Shown in pieces: positions 18,649-27,476 of a stretch of 64,000 nucleotides of DNA. The translations under genes were made by a program, and so were the position numbers. The DNA is from Acidobacteriota bacterium (GTDB taxonomy: Bacteria > Acidobacteriota > Terriglobia > Terriglobales > Acidobacteriaceae), in assembly GCA_003225175.1 (NCBI GenBank), contig QIBA01000054.1:1-64000 (forward strand). The letters run 5' to 3'. Every line of letters starts with the position of its first letter. Position 1 is the first letter of the stretch. Below the pieces are notes generated by a model, which searched no databases, had not been told where the DNA came from, and saw nothing but the letters and a program-made list of their open reading frames with translations.

Positions 18649-19410
18649 ATGGATGTGGATCTGAAAGGAAAAGTTGCGCTCGTAACCGGCGGTGGCACCG
18701 GTGTTGGTCGGTCCACCATTCTGCAGCTGGCTCAGCTGGGTGCTGCCGTCGCTGTGAACTACTCGAAGTCCAAGGACGAGGCTGCGGCAACGGCAAAGGA
18801 AGCTCAGAGTTGTGGCGTTCAGGCAATCGCGGTCCAGGCGGATGTCTCCGATGAATCTGCAGTCCTGCGTATGATCGAGCAAGTGCGGCGCCAGTTGGGT
18901 CCGGTGGAAATCCTGGTAAACAATGCCGCCTTCACTCGTTTTACCGATCTTTCCGATCTGCATGCATTGAACCAGCAAGAGTGGGATCGCACTTTCGCGG
19001 TCAACGTGAATGGCACTTTGTATTGCACTCGGGCGATAGCGCCAATGATGAAGGCTAAGGCTTGGGGACGCGTAGTGAACGTCTCCTCAGTTGCAGCGTA
19101 TACGGGAGGCGGAAGCTCGATCGCTTACTGTGCATCGAAGGCGGCTATCCTGTCCCTTACCCGTTCCTTCGCAAAGGTCCTTGGTCCAGAGATAACCGTG
19201 AACGCGGTGGCGCCGGGGTTGATTGAGACGCGCTGGATCGCTCCTATCAAGCGACTGGACGAATTCAGAGAATCGTGGAAGAAAGAGACCGCTCTTCACA
19301 AAGTGCTTTCGCCGGATGATGTAGCCGAGGCGATCGTGAGCTTGATTGCGACCATGAGCATGGTAACCGGCCAGACCGTCGTTGTGGATGGCGGCTGGAG
19401 AATGCAGTAA
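18649..19410 (+). CDS. short-chain dehydrogenase/reductase (FabG-like)
   Basis: 253 residues, classical SDR: TGGGTGVG cofactor loop (residues 14-21), ADV (acidic residue after strand 3), NNAA instead of NNAG, VNVSSVAAY with the catalytic Ser, YCASK with Tyr and Lys, then VAPGLIETRW and a C-terminal TGQTVVVDGGW. It reduces or oxidises a carbonyl/alcohol with NAD(P); substrate cannot be read. The Asn-Tyr-Ser region after strand 2 (AVNYSKSKDEA) suggests NADP. No fatty-acid genes are adjacent. Confidence 0.9.
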   Translation: MDVDLKGKVALVTGGGTGVGRSTILQLAQLGAAVAVNYSKSKDEAAATAKEAQSCGVQAIAVQADVSDESAVLRMIEQVRRQLGPVEILVNNAAFTRFTDLSDLHALNQQEWDRTFAVNVNGTLYCTRAIAPMMKAKAWGRVVNVSSVAAYTGGGSSIAYCASKAAILSLTRSFAKVLGPEITVNAVAPGLIETRWIAPIKRLDEFRESWKKETALHKVLSPDDVAEAIVSLIATMSMVTGQTVVVDGGWRMQ

Positions 19411-20022
19411 GGCAGGGGCGGGAGCATAGGACAGAGAGATATGGTTGTGTGGCACACCCAGCCTCGGCTGTGGTTCCGCCCAAGGTTAAGACGTCCGGCA
19501 CATTGTGGGAAACCGAATTTCCTGTTTTGCTCTTGCACGTTGCTTAGCCAAGCCTGTAAGTCATTCGGTCAGCGATGAATAGAGCTAAGCGAGTCTCATT
19601 TCACGCCAGATTCGTCGTGCTGAGTTGGATAGAACCACAGCGGGGGCGGCTGTGCCACAGAGCTGTATCAAGGGTCGCGTTTTTACAAAAAACCTAAGGC
19701 TTTTGTCCGACGAAAGAACTGCTCCGTAAGCACGCAAGTTTTACATCGCAAGGGCTTTGCAGGCGGGTGGATTGCGGGAAACAGAGTTGCTCAAGTGTTG
19801 TTCTGGAGCGGGGTTGGGCGTAGTTCGGCTTAAGAGGAAAACTTCGGAACTTTAGGTGCTCATGTGGTTTCCACAGTCCTGCGCGAGCGGTACACTCAGC
19901 TAGCAAAAGCAAGACGCCAGCACCTTCCCGGTTCGCTCTTGGCCAGCGTCAAGGAGCTGATAAGTTAGAGTTGGAGCTTGCGGCACTTGAACTCGAAAGA
20001 GAATTGAAGGAGACAAAACCTA
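19411..20022. repeat. 612-bp intergenic space with an inverted family G pair
   Basis: GTGTGGCACACCCAGCCTCG then GCTGTGG (19447-19473) and CCACAGCGGGGGCGGCTG followed by TGCCACAG (19635-19660) are family G copies in opposite orientation around about 160 bp. The rest (19661-20006) shows no credible gene. A Shine-Dalgarno AAGGAG at 20007-20012 belongs to the next gene. Confidence 0.65.
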
Positions 20023-20583
20023 ATGTGGAAGCCAGCCAATCCCCCGACGTCGAACCAGCCGAATAGCAATCCGGCTGTCGGCCCGACTCAAACCAAACCG
20101 ACGCCGACTCCGTCTGTGGAGACCCGTCCTACACCCGCTGCTGTTGAACCAACTCCAGCGCCGGCCAATCGCAACGCCGTTCTGAACACCCAGGAACAGG
20201 CGACGATCGGCAAGAGCCTCGTCATTAAGGGTGAAGTAACCGGTTCCGAGTCGTTATACATCGACGGCAAGGTCGAGGGATCCATTCAGCTGCCGGGTAA
20301 TCGCGTGACTATCGGCCGCAACGGTCAAGTTTCTGCAAATATCAACGCCCGCGAAGTGGTTGTGCTCGGCAAAGTCCGCGGTAACCTGAACGCCAGCGAT
20401 CGCGTGGATATCCGCAACGAAGGCTCGCTCACCGGCGACGTCGTAGCGCAGCGCATCAGCATCGAAGATGGCGCCTTTTTCAAGGGCGGCATTGACATTC
20501 GCAAGCCTGGTCAGCAGCAGAAAAACGATTCGAAGGAGCCTGTCTCGATCGAGTCCTCAGCTGTGGCCGCAGCTCGCGCCTAA
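20023..20583 (+). CDS. bactofilin
   Basis: 186 residues. A Pro/Thr/Asn-rich disordered head (residues 1-48) precedes a beta-helical DUF583/bactofilin core: ATIGKSLVIKGEVTGSESLYI, DGKVEGSIQLPGNRVTIG, GQVSANINAREVVVLGKVRG and TGDVVAQRISIEDGAFFKGGI. The tail is again disordered. Bactofilins are self-polymerising cytoskeletal proteins that scaffold cell-shape or envelope enzymes. AAGGAG ten bases upstream supports the start. Confidence 0.93.
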   Translation: MWKPANPPTSNQPNSNPAVGPTQTKPTPTPSVETRPTPAAVEPTPAPANRNAVLNTQEQATIGKSLVIKGEVTGSESLYIDGKVEGSIQLPGNRVTIGRNGQVSANINAREVVVLGKVRGNLNASDRVDIRNEGSLTGDVVAQRISIEDGAFFKGGIDIRKPGQQQKNDSKEPVSIESSAVAAARA

Positions 20584-20595
20584 GTCTGCTTTCTC

Positions 20596-20632
20596 GGCCT
20601 GTCCTCGTCTGCAGAGGCGGACGGGACAGGCC
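20596..20632 (+). terminator. hairpin after the bactofilin gene
   Basis: GGCCTGTCC (20596-20604) pairs with GGACAGGCC (20624-20632); the inner CGTCTGC/GCGGACG extends the stem. No T-run follows, so it may stabilise the mRNA end or act as a weak terminator. Confidence 0.5.
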
Positions 20633-20661
20633 ACGTTAATGGAATAAAGGGTTGAATTAAG

Positions 20662-20868
20662 ATGTTGGAAAAATTTCTGCAAGTCTTGTCGCTCAGCTGT
20701 CGTCATCGCCATACGTCAAAGCCTTTCGCCGCAGCCAGCGCATCCTCTGGTCGGAACTCCGATTGGGAGCCCATTGGACAGGGTGGTCACTACGTCGTTT
20801 GCCTCGATTGCGGGCAGAAGTTCGATTACGACTGGGGCACGATGCAGGTAGTGCGGAAGGTCAGCTAG
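20662..20868 (+). CDS. small zinc-ribbon-like protein, unknown function
   Basis: 68 residues. C13-R-H-R-H in the N-terminal half and CLDCGQKFDYDW in the C-terminal half (Cys-x-x-Cys) could bind one metal. The family is not recognised by name. The stop codon lies inside a 20-bp tandem duplication. It lies 79 bp after bactofilin on the same strand, with a terminator after it. Confidence 0.7.
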   Translation: MLEKFLQVLSLSCRHRHTSKPFAAASASSGRNSDWEPIGQGGHYVVCLDCGQKFDYDWGTMQVVRKVS

Positions 20869-20892
20869 AAAAGCGGAAGGTCAGCTAGAAAA
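20853..20892. repeat. 20-bp perfect tandem duplication at the gene end
   Basis: GCGGAAGGTCAGCTAGAAAA occurs twice in direct succession. The first copy holds the TAG stop of the zinc-ribbon gene; the second repeats it downstream. Confidence 0.95.
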
Positions 20893-21009
20893 GCAGCGAT
20901 TAGCAATAAGCAATTAGCTTGAAAGGCCAGCGACTGCGCTGGCCTTTGTGTTTTGAAGCTCCTGAGCTTTTCGTGTTGGTGTTGCTCTTGGCTAATTGCT
21001 AATCGCTGC
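20893..21009. repeat. family D inverted pair around a terminator
   Basis: GCAGCGATTAGCAATAAGC then AATTAGC (20893-20918) is answered by GGCTAATTGCTAATCGCTGC (20990-21009). Related words occur at 22764-22797, 49990-50028 and 62886-62912. Confidence 0.75.
20922..20954 (+). terminator. intrinsic terminator between the zinc-ribbon gene and pyrH
   Basis: AAAGGCCAGCG, loop ACTG, CGCTGGCCTTT: an 11-bp perfect stem (20922-20947), then GTGTTTT. It sits between convergent genes and within a family D pair. Confidence 0.88.
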
Positions 21010-21012
21010 CGT

Positions 21013-21726
21013 TCACGCACAAACCAGCGAGCCCACCTTTTCACCTGTGATCACGCGGCGGATGTTCCCGTGCTTATTTAAATTGAAGATGATCATGGGC
21101 AGGTTGTTGTCTTTGCACAGACTAATGGCCGTAGTGTCCATGACCTTCAAACCGCGCTTGATGATTTCCATATAGGTGATTTGCTGGAACATTGTCGCGT
21201 CCTTCACGAGGAATGGATCGGCGTCGTAGATGCCATCGACTTTGGTCGCCTTAAGAATCACATCTGCTTTGATTTCCATGGCGCGGAGGGAAGCGGCGGT
21301 GTCGGTGGAGAAGTAGGGATTTCCTGTCCCAGCGCCGAAAATGACTACGCGCTCCTTTTCAAGATGCCGCATTGCCCGCCGCCGAATGAATGGTTCGGCC
21401 ACCTGATTCATCTCAATGGCGGACATTACCCGAGTATGAACATGCTGTTTCTCGAGCGCATCCTGCAAGGCCAGGGCGTTGATCATGGTGGCCAGCATGC
21501 CCATGTGGTCGGCAGAGACGCGGTCCATATCGCGAGCCTGCTCGGCTACGCCGCGGAAAAAGTTGCCGCCGCCAACCACGATCGCAATCTGAACCCCTAA
21601 AGCATGTACTTCAGCAATTTCTGCGGCGATTTCGTGAACTCGAGTGGCATCGACCCCAAACCCTTGTCCAGCCGCGAGGGCCTCCCCGGATAGCTTTAAG
21701 AGAACGCGCTTAAAGACAGTCGACAT
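21013..21726 (-). CDS. pyrH: UMP kinase
   Basis: 237 residues from the ATG at 21726, phosphorylating UMP to UDP with ATP. Motifs: [70 protein letters not shown] and the C-terminal [17 protein letters not shown]. The frame extends 20 residues upstream, but [16 protein letters not shown] is the family N-terminus. A TATACT box lies nine bases before this ATG and no Shine-Dalgarno sequence is visible. pyrH is normally next to tsf and frr; here it is alone. Confidence 0.95.
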   Translation of the reverse strand: MSTVFKRVLLKLSGEALAAGQGFGVDATRVHEIAAEIAEVHALGVQIAIVVGGGNFFRGVAEQARDMDRVSADHMGMLATMINALALQDALEKQHVHTRVMSAIEMNQVAEPFIRRRAMRHLEKERVVIFGAGTGNPYFSTDTAASLRAMEIKADVILKATKVDGIYDADPFLVKDATMFQQITYMEIIKRGLKVMDTTAISLCKDNNLPMIIFNLNKHGNIRRVITGEKVGSLVCA

Positions 21727-21868
21727 TATGATTTCAGTATAGAACGGCCGCAGTTGCTGGCTCGCGAAGAGCTTATACGTGCGCACCAGTCCTTATTCTC
21801 GGCGCAAGACGACAATCCGGAGTAATATTCCCACCGTACCTCTCAGGAATCGCCCTCCGGACGGCTCG

Positions 21869-22750
21869 ATGCCCACAAAAATTGCCCTGATCGATTTCGA
21901 CGAAGAGTTGCTCGAATCCAGCCGTACTGAATTGGAGCGCAGGGGATACAAAGTCCGAACGGCAACCGACGGCGTTGCGGGGCTACAACTGGTCGAACAG
22001 ATGCAGCCGGACGTCGTAGTGCTTGAGCTGGTTCTCCCCAAGCTACATGGTTTGCAGCTGTGTGCCCGACTGCGCAAGCATCCTGACCTCCGAGCCAGAG
22101 TAATTGTGGCGGCTTCGCCCACGTTTGCCATCGATATTCGTAAGGCGCGAGATATGGGGGCCGCGTCGTTCCTCAATAAGCCATACACAACCGAAGATCT
22201 GGCACGGGCAGTCAAATCTGTGGAATCAGTTCCGGTTCCTCACAACGAGATCCAGCGTATAGCGGCGCTCAGGTCGTACGACATTCTCGACACTTTGCCG
22301 GAGAAGTCATTCGACGATCTAGCGCAGCTTGCGGCGATCATCTGTGAGACTCCTGGAGCGATGATTACATTTGTTGATTCTGACCGCCTGTGGTTCAAAT
22401 CGATGGTCGGGTTCGTTGCCAACGAGGTGCCTCGCGAACTCTCGTTCTGCGCACACGCCATCATGCATCATGAGGTGATGGTCGTGGAGGACGCGACCAA
22501 AGACGAGCGCTTTGCCGGCAATCCACTCGTCTCGTCAGCTCCGAAGGTTAGGTTCTACGCCGGCTCCCCTCTGCGTACACCCGACGGAGAAGCTTTAGGT
22601 AGCGTCTGCGTGATTGCCCAGGAGCCGCGTTCCATAACGGATCAGCAGAGACAGGCACTGCGATTGCTCGCGAACCAGGTCCAGCTTCTTCTGGAATGGC
22701 GGAAGTGGATGAACAAACGCGCAACCACGAGCACAGCAGCCACGGCATAG
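21869..22750 (+). CDS. receiver-like domain with Glu at the phospho-acceptor site, fused to a GAF domain
   Basis: 293 residues. Residues 3-118 form a response-regulator receiver fold: IALIDFDEE (D9, D11), the PDVVVLELVLPKLHG strand 3, AASP, and FLNKP with K104. At the place of the phosphorylated Asp stands Glu53 (codon GAG). Residues 125-285 form a GAF domain (LRSYDILDTLPEKSFDDLAQLAA, MITFVDSDRLWFKS, LSFCAHAI and FYAGSPLRTPDG). No output enzyme domain follows. The protein may be constitutively in an active-like state or simply non-phosphorylatable. The start at 21869 is chosen because residues upstream are not receiver-like. Divergent from pyrH. Confidence 0.85.
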   Translation: MPTKIALIDFDEELLESSRTELERRGYKVRTATDGVAGLQLVEQMQPDVVVLELVLPKLHGLQLCARLRKHPDLRARVIVAASPTFAIDIRKARDMGAASFLNKPYTTEDLARAVKSVESVPVPHNEIQRIAALRSYDILDTLPEKSFDDLAQLAAIICETPGAMITFVDSDRLWFKSMVGFVANEVPRELSFCAHAIMHHEVMVVEDATKDERFAGNPLVSSAPKVRFYAGSPLRTPDGEALGSVCVIAQEPRSITDQQRQALRLLANQVQLLLEWRKWMNKRATTSTAATA

Positions 22751-22797
22751 ACTCATCTGCTTCGCTAATCGGGCATTGCTAATTGCTAATTGCTGCT

Positions 22798-22833
22798 AAA
22801 AAAATGGGCGGAACCTACATTCTGGCTCCGCCC
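22798..22833 (-). terminator. terminator of the Asp-box propeller gene
   Basis: Read on the minus strand, GGGCGGAGCC pairs with GGTTCCGCCC (one mismatch) and is followed within two bases by seven T. A family D repeat (22764-22797) lies just beyond it. Confidence 0.8.
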
Positions 22834-22857
22834 TCTCCGGTCAGGGGTGAATTTGAA

Positions 22858-24774
22858 CTATTCGTTGCCGCGGGACTCTTCCATGCGGGCGCTCATGCGA
22901 TTGCTGCCTTCGAAGCTCACAACGCCTTCGTAGAGGCTGAGCGCAAACATCCGATCCCGCATTGGGACTGCGCGGTGGAGTGGCAGGCCTGCGTCTTCCA
23001 TGCGATGCCATCTCTGTCCGTCGGCGCTTCCGAACACTTCGCTTGAGCCATCAACAATCGCGAGAAGGTGTTTGCCGCTTTGGTCGTAATCGAGCGAAGT
23101 GATCTTGGCCTTCGGCAGATCGGTGGACATTGGCTCCCAAGTTCCGCCCTTCTGCTGGCGGAAGAGACCCTGTGCAGATGAAATCCAGAGGTTCTGATCG
23201 GCGTCGATGGCAATGCCGGTAATTAGCGTCACGGGCAGACTCTGCTCCACGTTGAAGTGTTTCCCTCCATCGGCGGAAACCAGCAGCGTGGTGTAGGTTG
23301 CCGCTGCAACCATGCCGTTATTGGCACGAACCTTCACGAAGGGTTCCTTCTTGGCGGCGCGCTGTTGCGTCCAGGTTTTGCCCAGATCGCGTGAGACTAG
23401 CAGTGTGCCTGAGGTCGTGGGAACGAACATCATGTTGCCTATGATTGCCAGATCTGGAACGTTCGGCATCATGCCCGGCACAGTCATGCGCGCCCACATG
23501 CGGGCATTTGGAGCCAGGCGGAACAGGCCGGCGTTGGTCCCGGCATAGACATTACCCTTCTCATCCTGGGCGAGCGTGAAGACGTCACGGCCGTTGAGTC
23601 CATTGCTGAGCTGCGACCAGCGCTGTCCGGCATCGCGAGTCACGTAGACCCCGCCGAACTCTTTGTCGTTCACCATACCGGCGTACAGCGCACTGGGATT
23701 CTTATTGTCGGCAAGCAGCGCGCGCACCTGACGGTGAGCGAAGCCATCATTCGATGCACTGAACGAAGCCGAGTTGTTCGTGCTTACCAACACGCCACTG
23801 CGATCCGTGGCGAGCATTACGTGCGTCGAATCACGTGGATCGATCATCACGTCGTTCACGATGATGTTCGGAGCTGTGACTCGGTGCCAGGTTGCACCGG
23901 CATCCTGCGTCTTCCACAGACCTTCGGTGGTTCCGGCGAAGACGACGTCTGGATGGTTCGCGTCCTGCTTCAACACGCGCGTTCGTCGTGCCGAGAACGG
24001 AATTCCCTGGGCCTTGTGGAAGAGATCGCCGCCGTTGATGCTCTTGTAAATACCGGAGCAGGCGCTCAAGTAGATCGTCGAGGGCTGCTTCGGATCAATG
24101 ATCAGCGAGAAAACATCGGAATCGTCGATGACTCCGTTCTTAATCTGATGCCAGTTGTTTCCGCCATCCTCGGTCTTCCAGGCAAGATGCCATGTGCCGG
24201 CATAAATCACATCAGGATTCTGCGGATCGATGGCTAACGATTCAATGTTCTTGATGTCCTTGTGACCTTCCGGCGAGATGCGGGCCCAGTGATCGCCACC
24301 ATCGTTAGAACGGAACACGCCATCGAGCGCGCCTGCGACGAGGATTTTGGAATTCGAGGACGCCATCGCAAACGAGCGAATCGACTTTCCCTTCATTCCG
24401 TTCAGCGACTCGAACGACTTTCCACCGTTGTGCGAGCGGAACAGGTCCCCGTTTTGGCTCTCGATGCTCCACGCCGCAACATACACTTTGCGGGAATCGC
24501 CTGGATCAAAAACTATGTGGTCGAGCACATAGTCAGGTCCAGTGCCCAGGTGTGTGAAGCGGTTCCAGGAAAGACCACGATCGCGTGATTCGAAAATCTG
24601 TCCCGAACTGGTACCGAGCAGGATGCGGTCCGGATTATGGGGATCGTAAGCTAGCGAACGAACATCTCCCCCGTCAGGACCAATCATGTGCGGCGTCGCA
24701 CCATGGGCATAGCCGATGAAAAAGGAGACTACGCAGGCCGATGCCAGGGCCAACCACCATCTTTTGCGCAACAT
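22858..24774 (-). CDS. secreted Asp-box (BNR) beta-propeller protein
   Basis: 638 residues. A signal peptide (LRKRWWLALASACVVSFFIG then YAHG) is followed by about a dozen repeats with Asp-box motifs such as SRDRGLSW, SNDGGDHW, TEDGGNNW, TQDAGATW, SRDLGKTW and SADGGKHF. These form multi-bladed propellers like those of sortilin-type and Ycf48-like proteins. Such proteins are exported and bind or scaffold other macromolecules; no active-site residue can be named. The ATG at 24774 is preferred over GTG at 24780, since GGAGG lies nine bases before the ATG. The 297 bp up to rel hold nothing recognisable. Confidence 0.88.
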   Translation of the reverse strand: MLRKRWWLALASACVVSFFIGYAHGATPHMIGPDGGDVRSLAYDPHNPDRILLGTSSGQIFESRDRGLSWNRFTHLGTGPDYVLDHIVFDPGDSRKVYVAAWSIESQNGDLFRSHNGGKSFESLNGMKGKSIRSFAMASSNSKILVAGALDGVFRSNDGGDHWARISPEGHKDIKNIESLAIDPQNPDVIYAGTWHLAWKTEDGGNNWHQIKNGVIDDSDVFSLIIDPKQPSTIYLSACSGIYKSINGGDLFHKAQGIPFSARRTRVLKQDANHPDVVFAGTTEGLWKTQDAGATWHRVTAPNIIVNDVMIDPRDSTHVMLATDRSGVLVSTNNSASFSASNDGFAHRQVRALLADNKNPSALYAGMVNDKEFGGVYVTRDAGQRWSQLSNGLNGRDVFTLAQDEKGNVYAGTNAGLFRLAPNARMWARMTVPGMMPNVPDLAIIGNMMFVPTTSGTLLVSRDLGKTWTQQRAAKKEPFVKVRANNGMVAAATYTTLLVSADGGKHFNVEQSLPVTLITGIAIDADQNLWISSAQGLFRQQKGGTWEPMSTDLPKAKITSLDYDQSGKHLLAIVDGSSEVFGSADGQRWHRMEDAGLPLHRAVPMRDRMFALSLYEGVVSFEGSNRMSARMEESRGNE

Positions 24775-25071
24775 TGACACTGTCCTCCAGTGACTTTGGT
24801 AACTCGCAAGTTTCGGGAGAAGGGCGCGTTAACAATGCCACCGGCGGCGCCGGGTGGGTAGATGACGAAAGGTACCTCGCTGCTAAATGGACCTTGGTCA
24901 CCGATTTCGTAAGTGATTGAAAACAGAGTAGCTGATTGGGAGTTGTTTCCAACTCAGGAAAACACCGGAAAGGTACTTTGGTATGGGAATCACAGGAAAC
25001 TGTCAATTTCCATCATTCTGAGGCATGAATCTGCCCGAGATCTGCCGATCTTGTGGGTTTTGGCAGAAGTT

Positions 25072-27297
25072 TTAAATCTTTTTTAGCCGCTGCACGTCAA
25101 TGATTCCCGGAATTCGGCGAATCCCCGAAACGATGCGATCAAGGTGCTTGACGTCTTCGATGTCTATCGTGATGTCGATCGACGCCCGACTATCGCCCGT
25201 GCGTACGTCCATGTGGCGGATGTTGGTGTTGTCATCGCTAATCGCTGCTGTGACCTGCTTCAACATTCCAGTGCGGTCATCGCAGACTACGGTGAGCTTG
25301 ACCGGATATGTTGCCTTTGCCGGGCCGGAGACCGAGGCGCTAGGTCGCCCCCAAGTGACGTTGATACGCCGGTCAGGTTCGTACATCAGATTGGTGACGT
25401 TGGGGCAGGATTTCGAGTGAACCGCGACGCCTTTGCCGCGAGTCACGAAGCCGACAATTTCCTCGCCGCGGATCGGATTGCAACAGCGTGCGCGATAGAC
25501 AAGTAGCTCATCGTGGCCCTGAACTTTGAGCGATCCGCCGTCGTCGCCAAAGACCCTGCGGATCATGCCGCCGATCAGCCCGGTTTCTTCTTCTGGTTCT
25601 GGCTCGGCGCCGCCAACTGCACTTGGAACAAGCTTTTTCAGAACAGCGCGCGCAGAGAACTTGCCATAGCCGATCGACGCAACCAGATCTTGCTCGTTAC
25701 TGCCTATCCCATATTCGCTCGCGACTGCTGCGTAGTTCTGTTGTGTGACTTCTTTGAGACTAACCTTGTATTTGCGGGCTTCTTTTTCCAGCAACTTCCG
25801 GCCAATTTCGAGTGCGCGCTCGCGCTGATGAACCAGAAGCCAATGCTTGATCTTGTTTCGTGCGCGAGAGGACTTAACAAATCCCAGCCAGTCGCGGCTT
25901 GGCTGATGTCCTGTCTGGGTGATGATCTCAACGATGTCACCGTTGCGCAGCTTGTACCGAAGTGGGACGATGCGTCCGTTCACTTTCGCTCCTACACACG
26001 TGTTACCGACCTCAGTGTGGATGTGGTAGGCGAAGTCAATGCAGGTGGCGTCACGGGGCAGGATGACGACTTTGCCTTTGGGAGTGAAGGTGTAAACCTC
26101 TTCGGGATACAGGTCGATCTTGAGCGTTGAGAGGAACTCGTTGGGATCGGAGACGTCGCGCTGCCACTCTACAACCTGCCGCAACCACGACAGACGTTGC
26201 TCGTCTTTGGCGTTGACTGGAGTGCCGTCTTTGTACTTCCAGTGCGCGGCGATACCGTCCTCCGCCATCTTGTGCATCTCTTCAGTGCGAATCTGCACTT
26301 CAAACTGCATGCCGCCTTCCGCCATGACCGTGGTGTGCAGAGATTGATAGAGATTCGGCCTCGGCATAGCGATGAAGTCTTTGATTCGTCCAGGAACCGG
26401 CCGCCAGATGCTGTGGATTGCGCCCAGCGCGCTGTAACAGTCTTTTACTGAGGAAGTGATGATGCGGATCGCCAGCAGGTCATAAACCTGGTCGACGGTG
26501 ATTCGTTGTCGCTGGAGTTTTTGCGCGATGCTGTAAAGGCGCTTGATGCGATGGTCGACACGTGCTTCCACACCATTTTCTTTCAGCTTCTCGCGGATAA
26601 AAGCTACGGTTTTCGTGAGGAAGGCCTCACCCTGCTTACGCCGCGCTTCGACCTGCTCCTTGGTCTGGGTGTAGCCAATGGGATCGACATATTGGAATGC
26701 GAGGTCTTCTAGTTCGCCTCGGACCTTGCCCATACCCAGACGATGTGCAAGAGGAGCGTAGATGTCGAGAGTCTCTTGCGCAATGTGCTGCTGACGATCA
26801 GGCGGAAGATGTTCCAGCGTCCGCATGTTGTGCAAGCGGTCGGCCAACTTGATGAGGACGACGCGTATGTCGTCCGTCATCGCGAGCACCATCTTTCGGA
26901 CGTTCTCCGCCTGCCGCTCCTCGCGGCTAGCCAGATTGATCTTCGCGATCTTCGTTACGCCGTCAACGATATGAGCGACCGGGGTGCCGAATTTCTCCTC
27001 AATTTGGCTGTTTGTAACGTCGGTGTCTTCCACTGCGTCGTGCAGCAGTCCGGCGGCGATCGCCGTGGAATCCAGCTTCATTTCTGCCAACACCAACGCT
27101 ACTTCGAGGGGATGGACCAGATAAGGCTCGCCGGAAGCGCGAGTTTGCCCATTGTGGTGCTGGAGGGAGAACTCGTAGGCGCGCTGGATGATGTCGAGGT
27201 CATCAGCCGGACGGTTCTCGCGAACCAGGTTCAGCAGGTCACGGAATTTTGTCGCCGTAAGAACGTTGGTCGCGATCTGCTGGCGCAGTGTCGCCAT
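25072..27297 (-). CDS. rel: bifunctional (p)ppGpp synthetase/hydrolase
   Basis: 741 residues, long RSH protein controlling the stringent response. HD hydrolase domain with LLHDAVEDT (H86-D87, E90-D91) and RLHNMRTL intact, so hydrolysis is expected. Synthetase domain with RIKDFIAMPRPNLYQSLHTTV. TGS domain from PKGKVVILPRDATCIDFAY, then the conserved-cysteine ZFD region (YRARCCNPIRGEEIVGFV with SCPNV) and a C-terminal ACT domain (RTGMLKQVTAAISDDNTNI). Both catalytic halves look functional. A TATAAT box ends five bases before the ATG without a Shine-Dalgarno sequence, suggesting a leaderless mRNA. Confidence 0.95.
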   Translation of the reverse strand: MATLRQQIATNVLTATKFRDLLNLVRENRPADDLDIIQRAYEFSLQHHNGQTRASGEPYLVHPLEVALVLAEMKLDSTAIAAGLLHDAVEDTDVTNSQIEEKFGTPVAHIVDGVTKIAKINLASREERQAENVRKMVLAMTDDIRVVLIKLADRLHNMRTLEHLPPDRQQHIAQETLDIYAPLAHRLGMGKVRGELEDLAFQYVDPIGYTQTKEQVEARRKQGEAFLTKTVAFIREKLKENGVEARVDHRIKRLYSIAQKLQRQRITVDQVYDLLAIRIITSSVKDCYSALGAIHSIWRPVPGRIKDFIAMPRPNLYQSLHTTVMAEGGMQFEVQIRTEEMHKMAEDGIAAHWKYKDGTPVNAKDEQRLSWLRQVVEWQRDVSDPNEFLSTLKIDLYPEEVYTFTPKGKVVILPRDATCIDFAYHIHTEVGNTCVGAKVNGRIVPLRYKLRNGDIVEIITQTGHQPSRDWLGFVKSSRARNKIKHWLLVHQRERALEIGRKLLEKEARKYKVSLKEVTQQNYAAVASEYGIGSNEQDLVASIGYGKFSARAVLKKLVPSAVGGAEPEPEEETGLIGGMIRRVFGDDGGSLKVQGHDELLVYRARCCNPIRGEEIVGFVTRGKGVAVHSKSCPNVTNLMYEPDRRINVTWGRPSASVSGPAKATYPVKLTVVCDDRTGMLKQVTAAISDDNTNIRHMDVRTGDSRASIDITIDIEDVKHLDRIVSGIRRIPGIIDVQRLKKI

Positions 27298-27302
27298 GAT
27301 TG

Positions 27303-27308
27303 ATTATA
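27303..27308 (-). promoter_or_regulatory. consensus -10 box immediately before rel
   Basis: TATAAT on the minus strand, five bases from the rel ATG. With a normal -10 to start-point distance, transcription would begin at or near the A of the start codon. A -35 element is not clear. Confidence 0.5.
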
Positions 27309-27476
27309 GCTGCGGGGGGAAGCAGGCAGCCGTCAGCACTCAGCGCTCATCTGCGGATCGCCATGCTTACGAAGGGAGCCAGTAGCGAAAACACGGCTGG
27401 GTTCTACAAACCCTGTACCAGCGGCCCGGAACCACGTCACCTAAGTGGAACCACGTTAGGCGGCAGGGAAATAGCG

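Noticed and set aside
19661-20006. Small antisense frame of 72 codons before the bactofilin gene
   Set aside because: No ribosome-binding site, no similarity to a known family and low coding character; treated as non-coding.
26743-27303. 186-codon open frame opposite rel
   Set aside because: Antisense shadow of the strongly conserved Rel HD domain.
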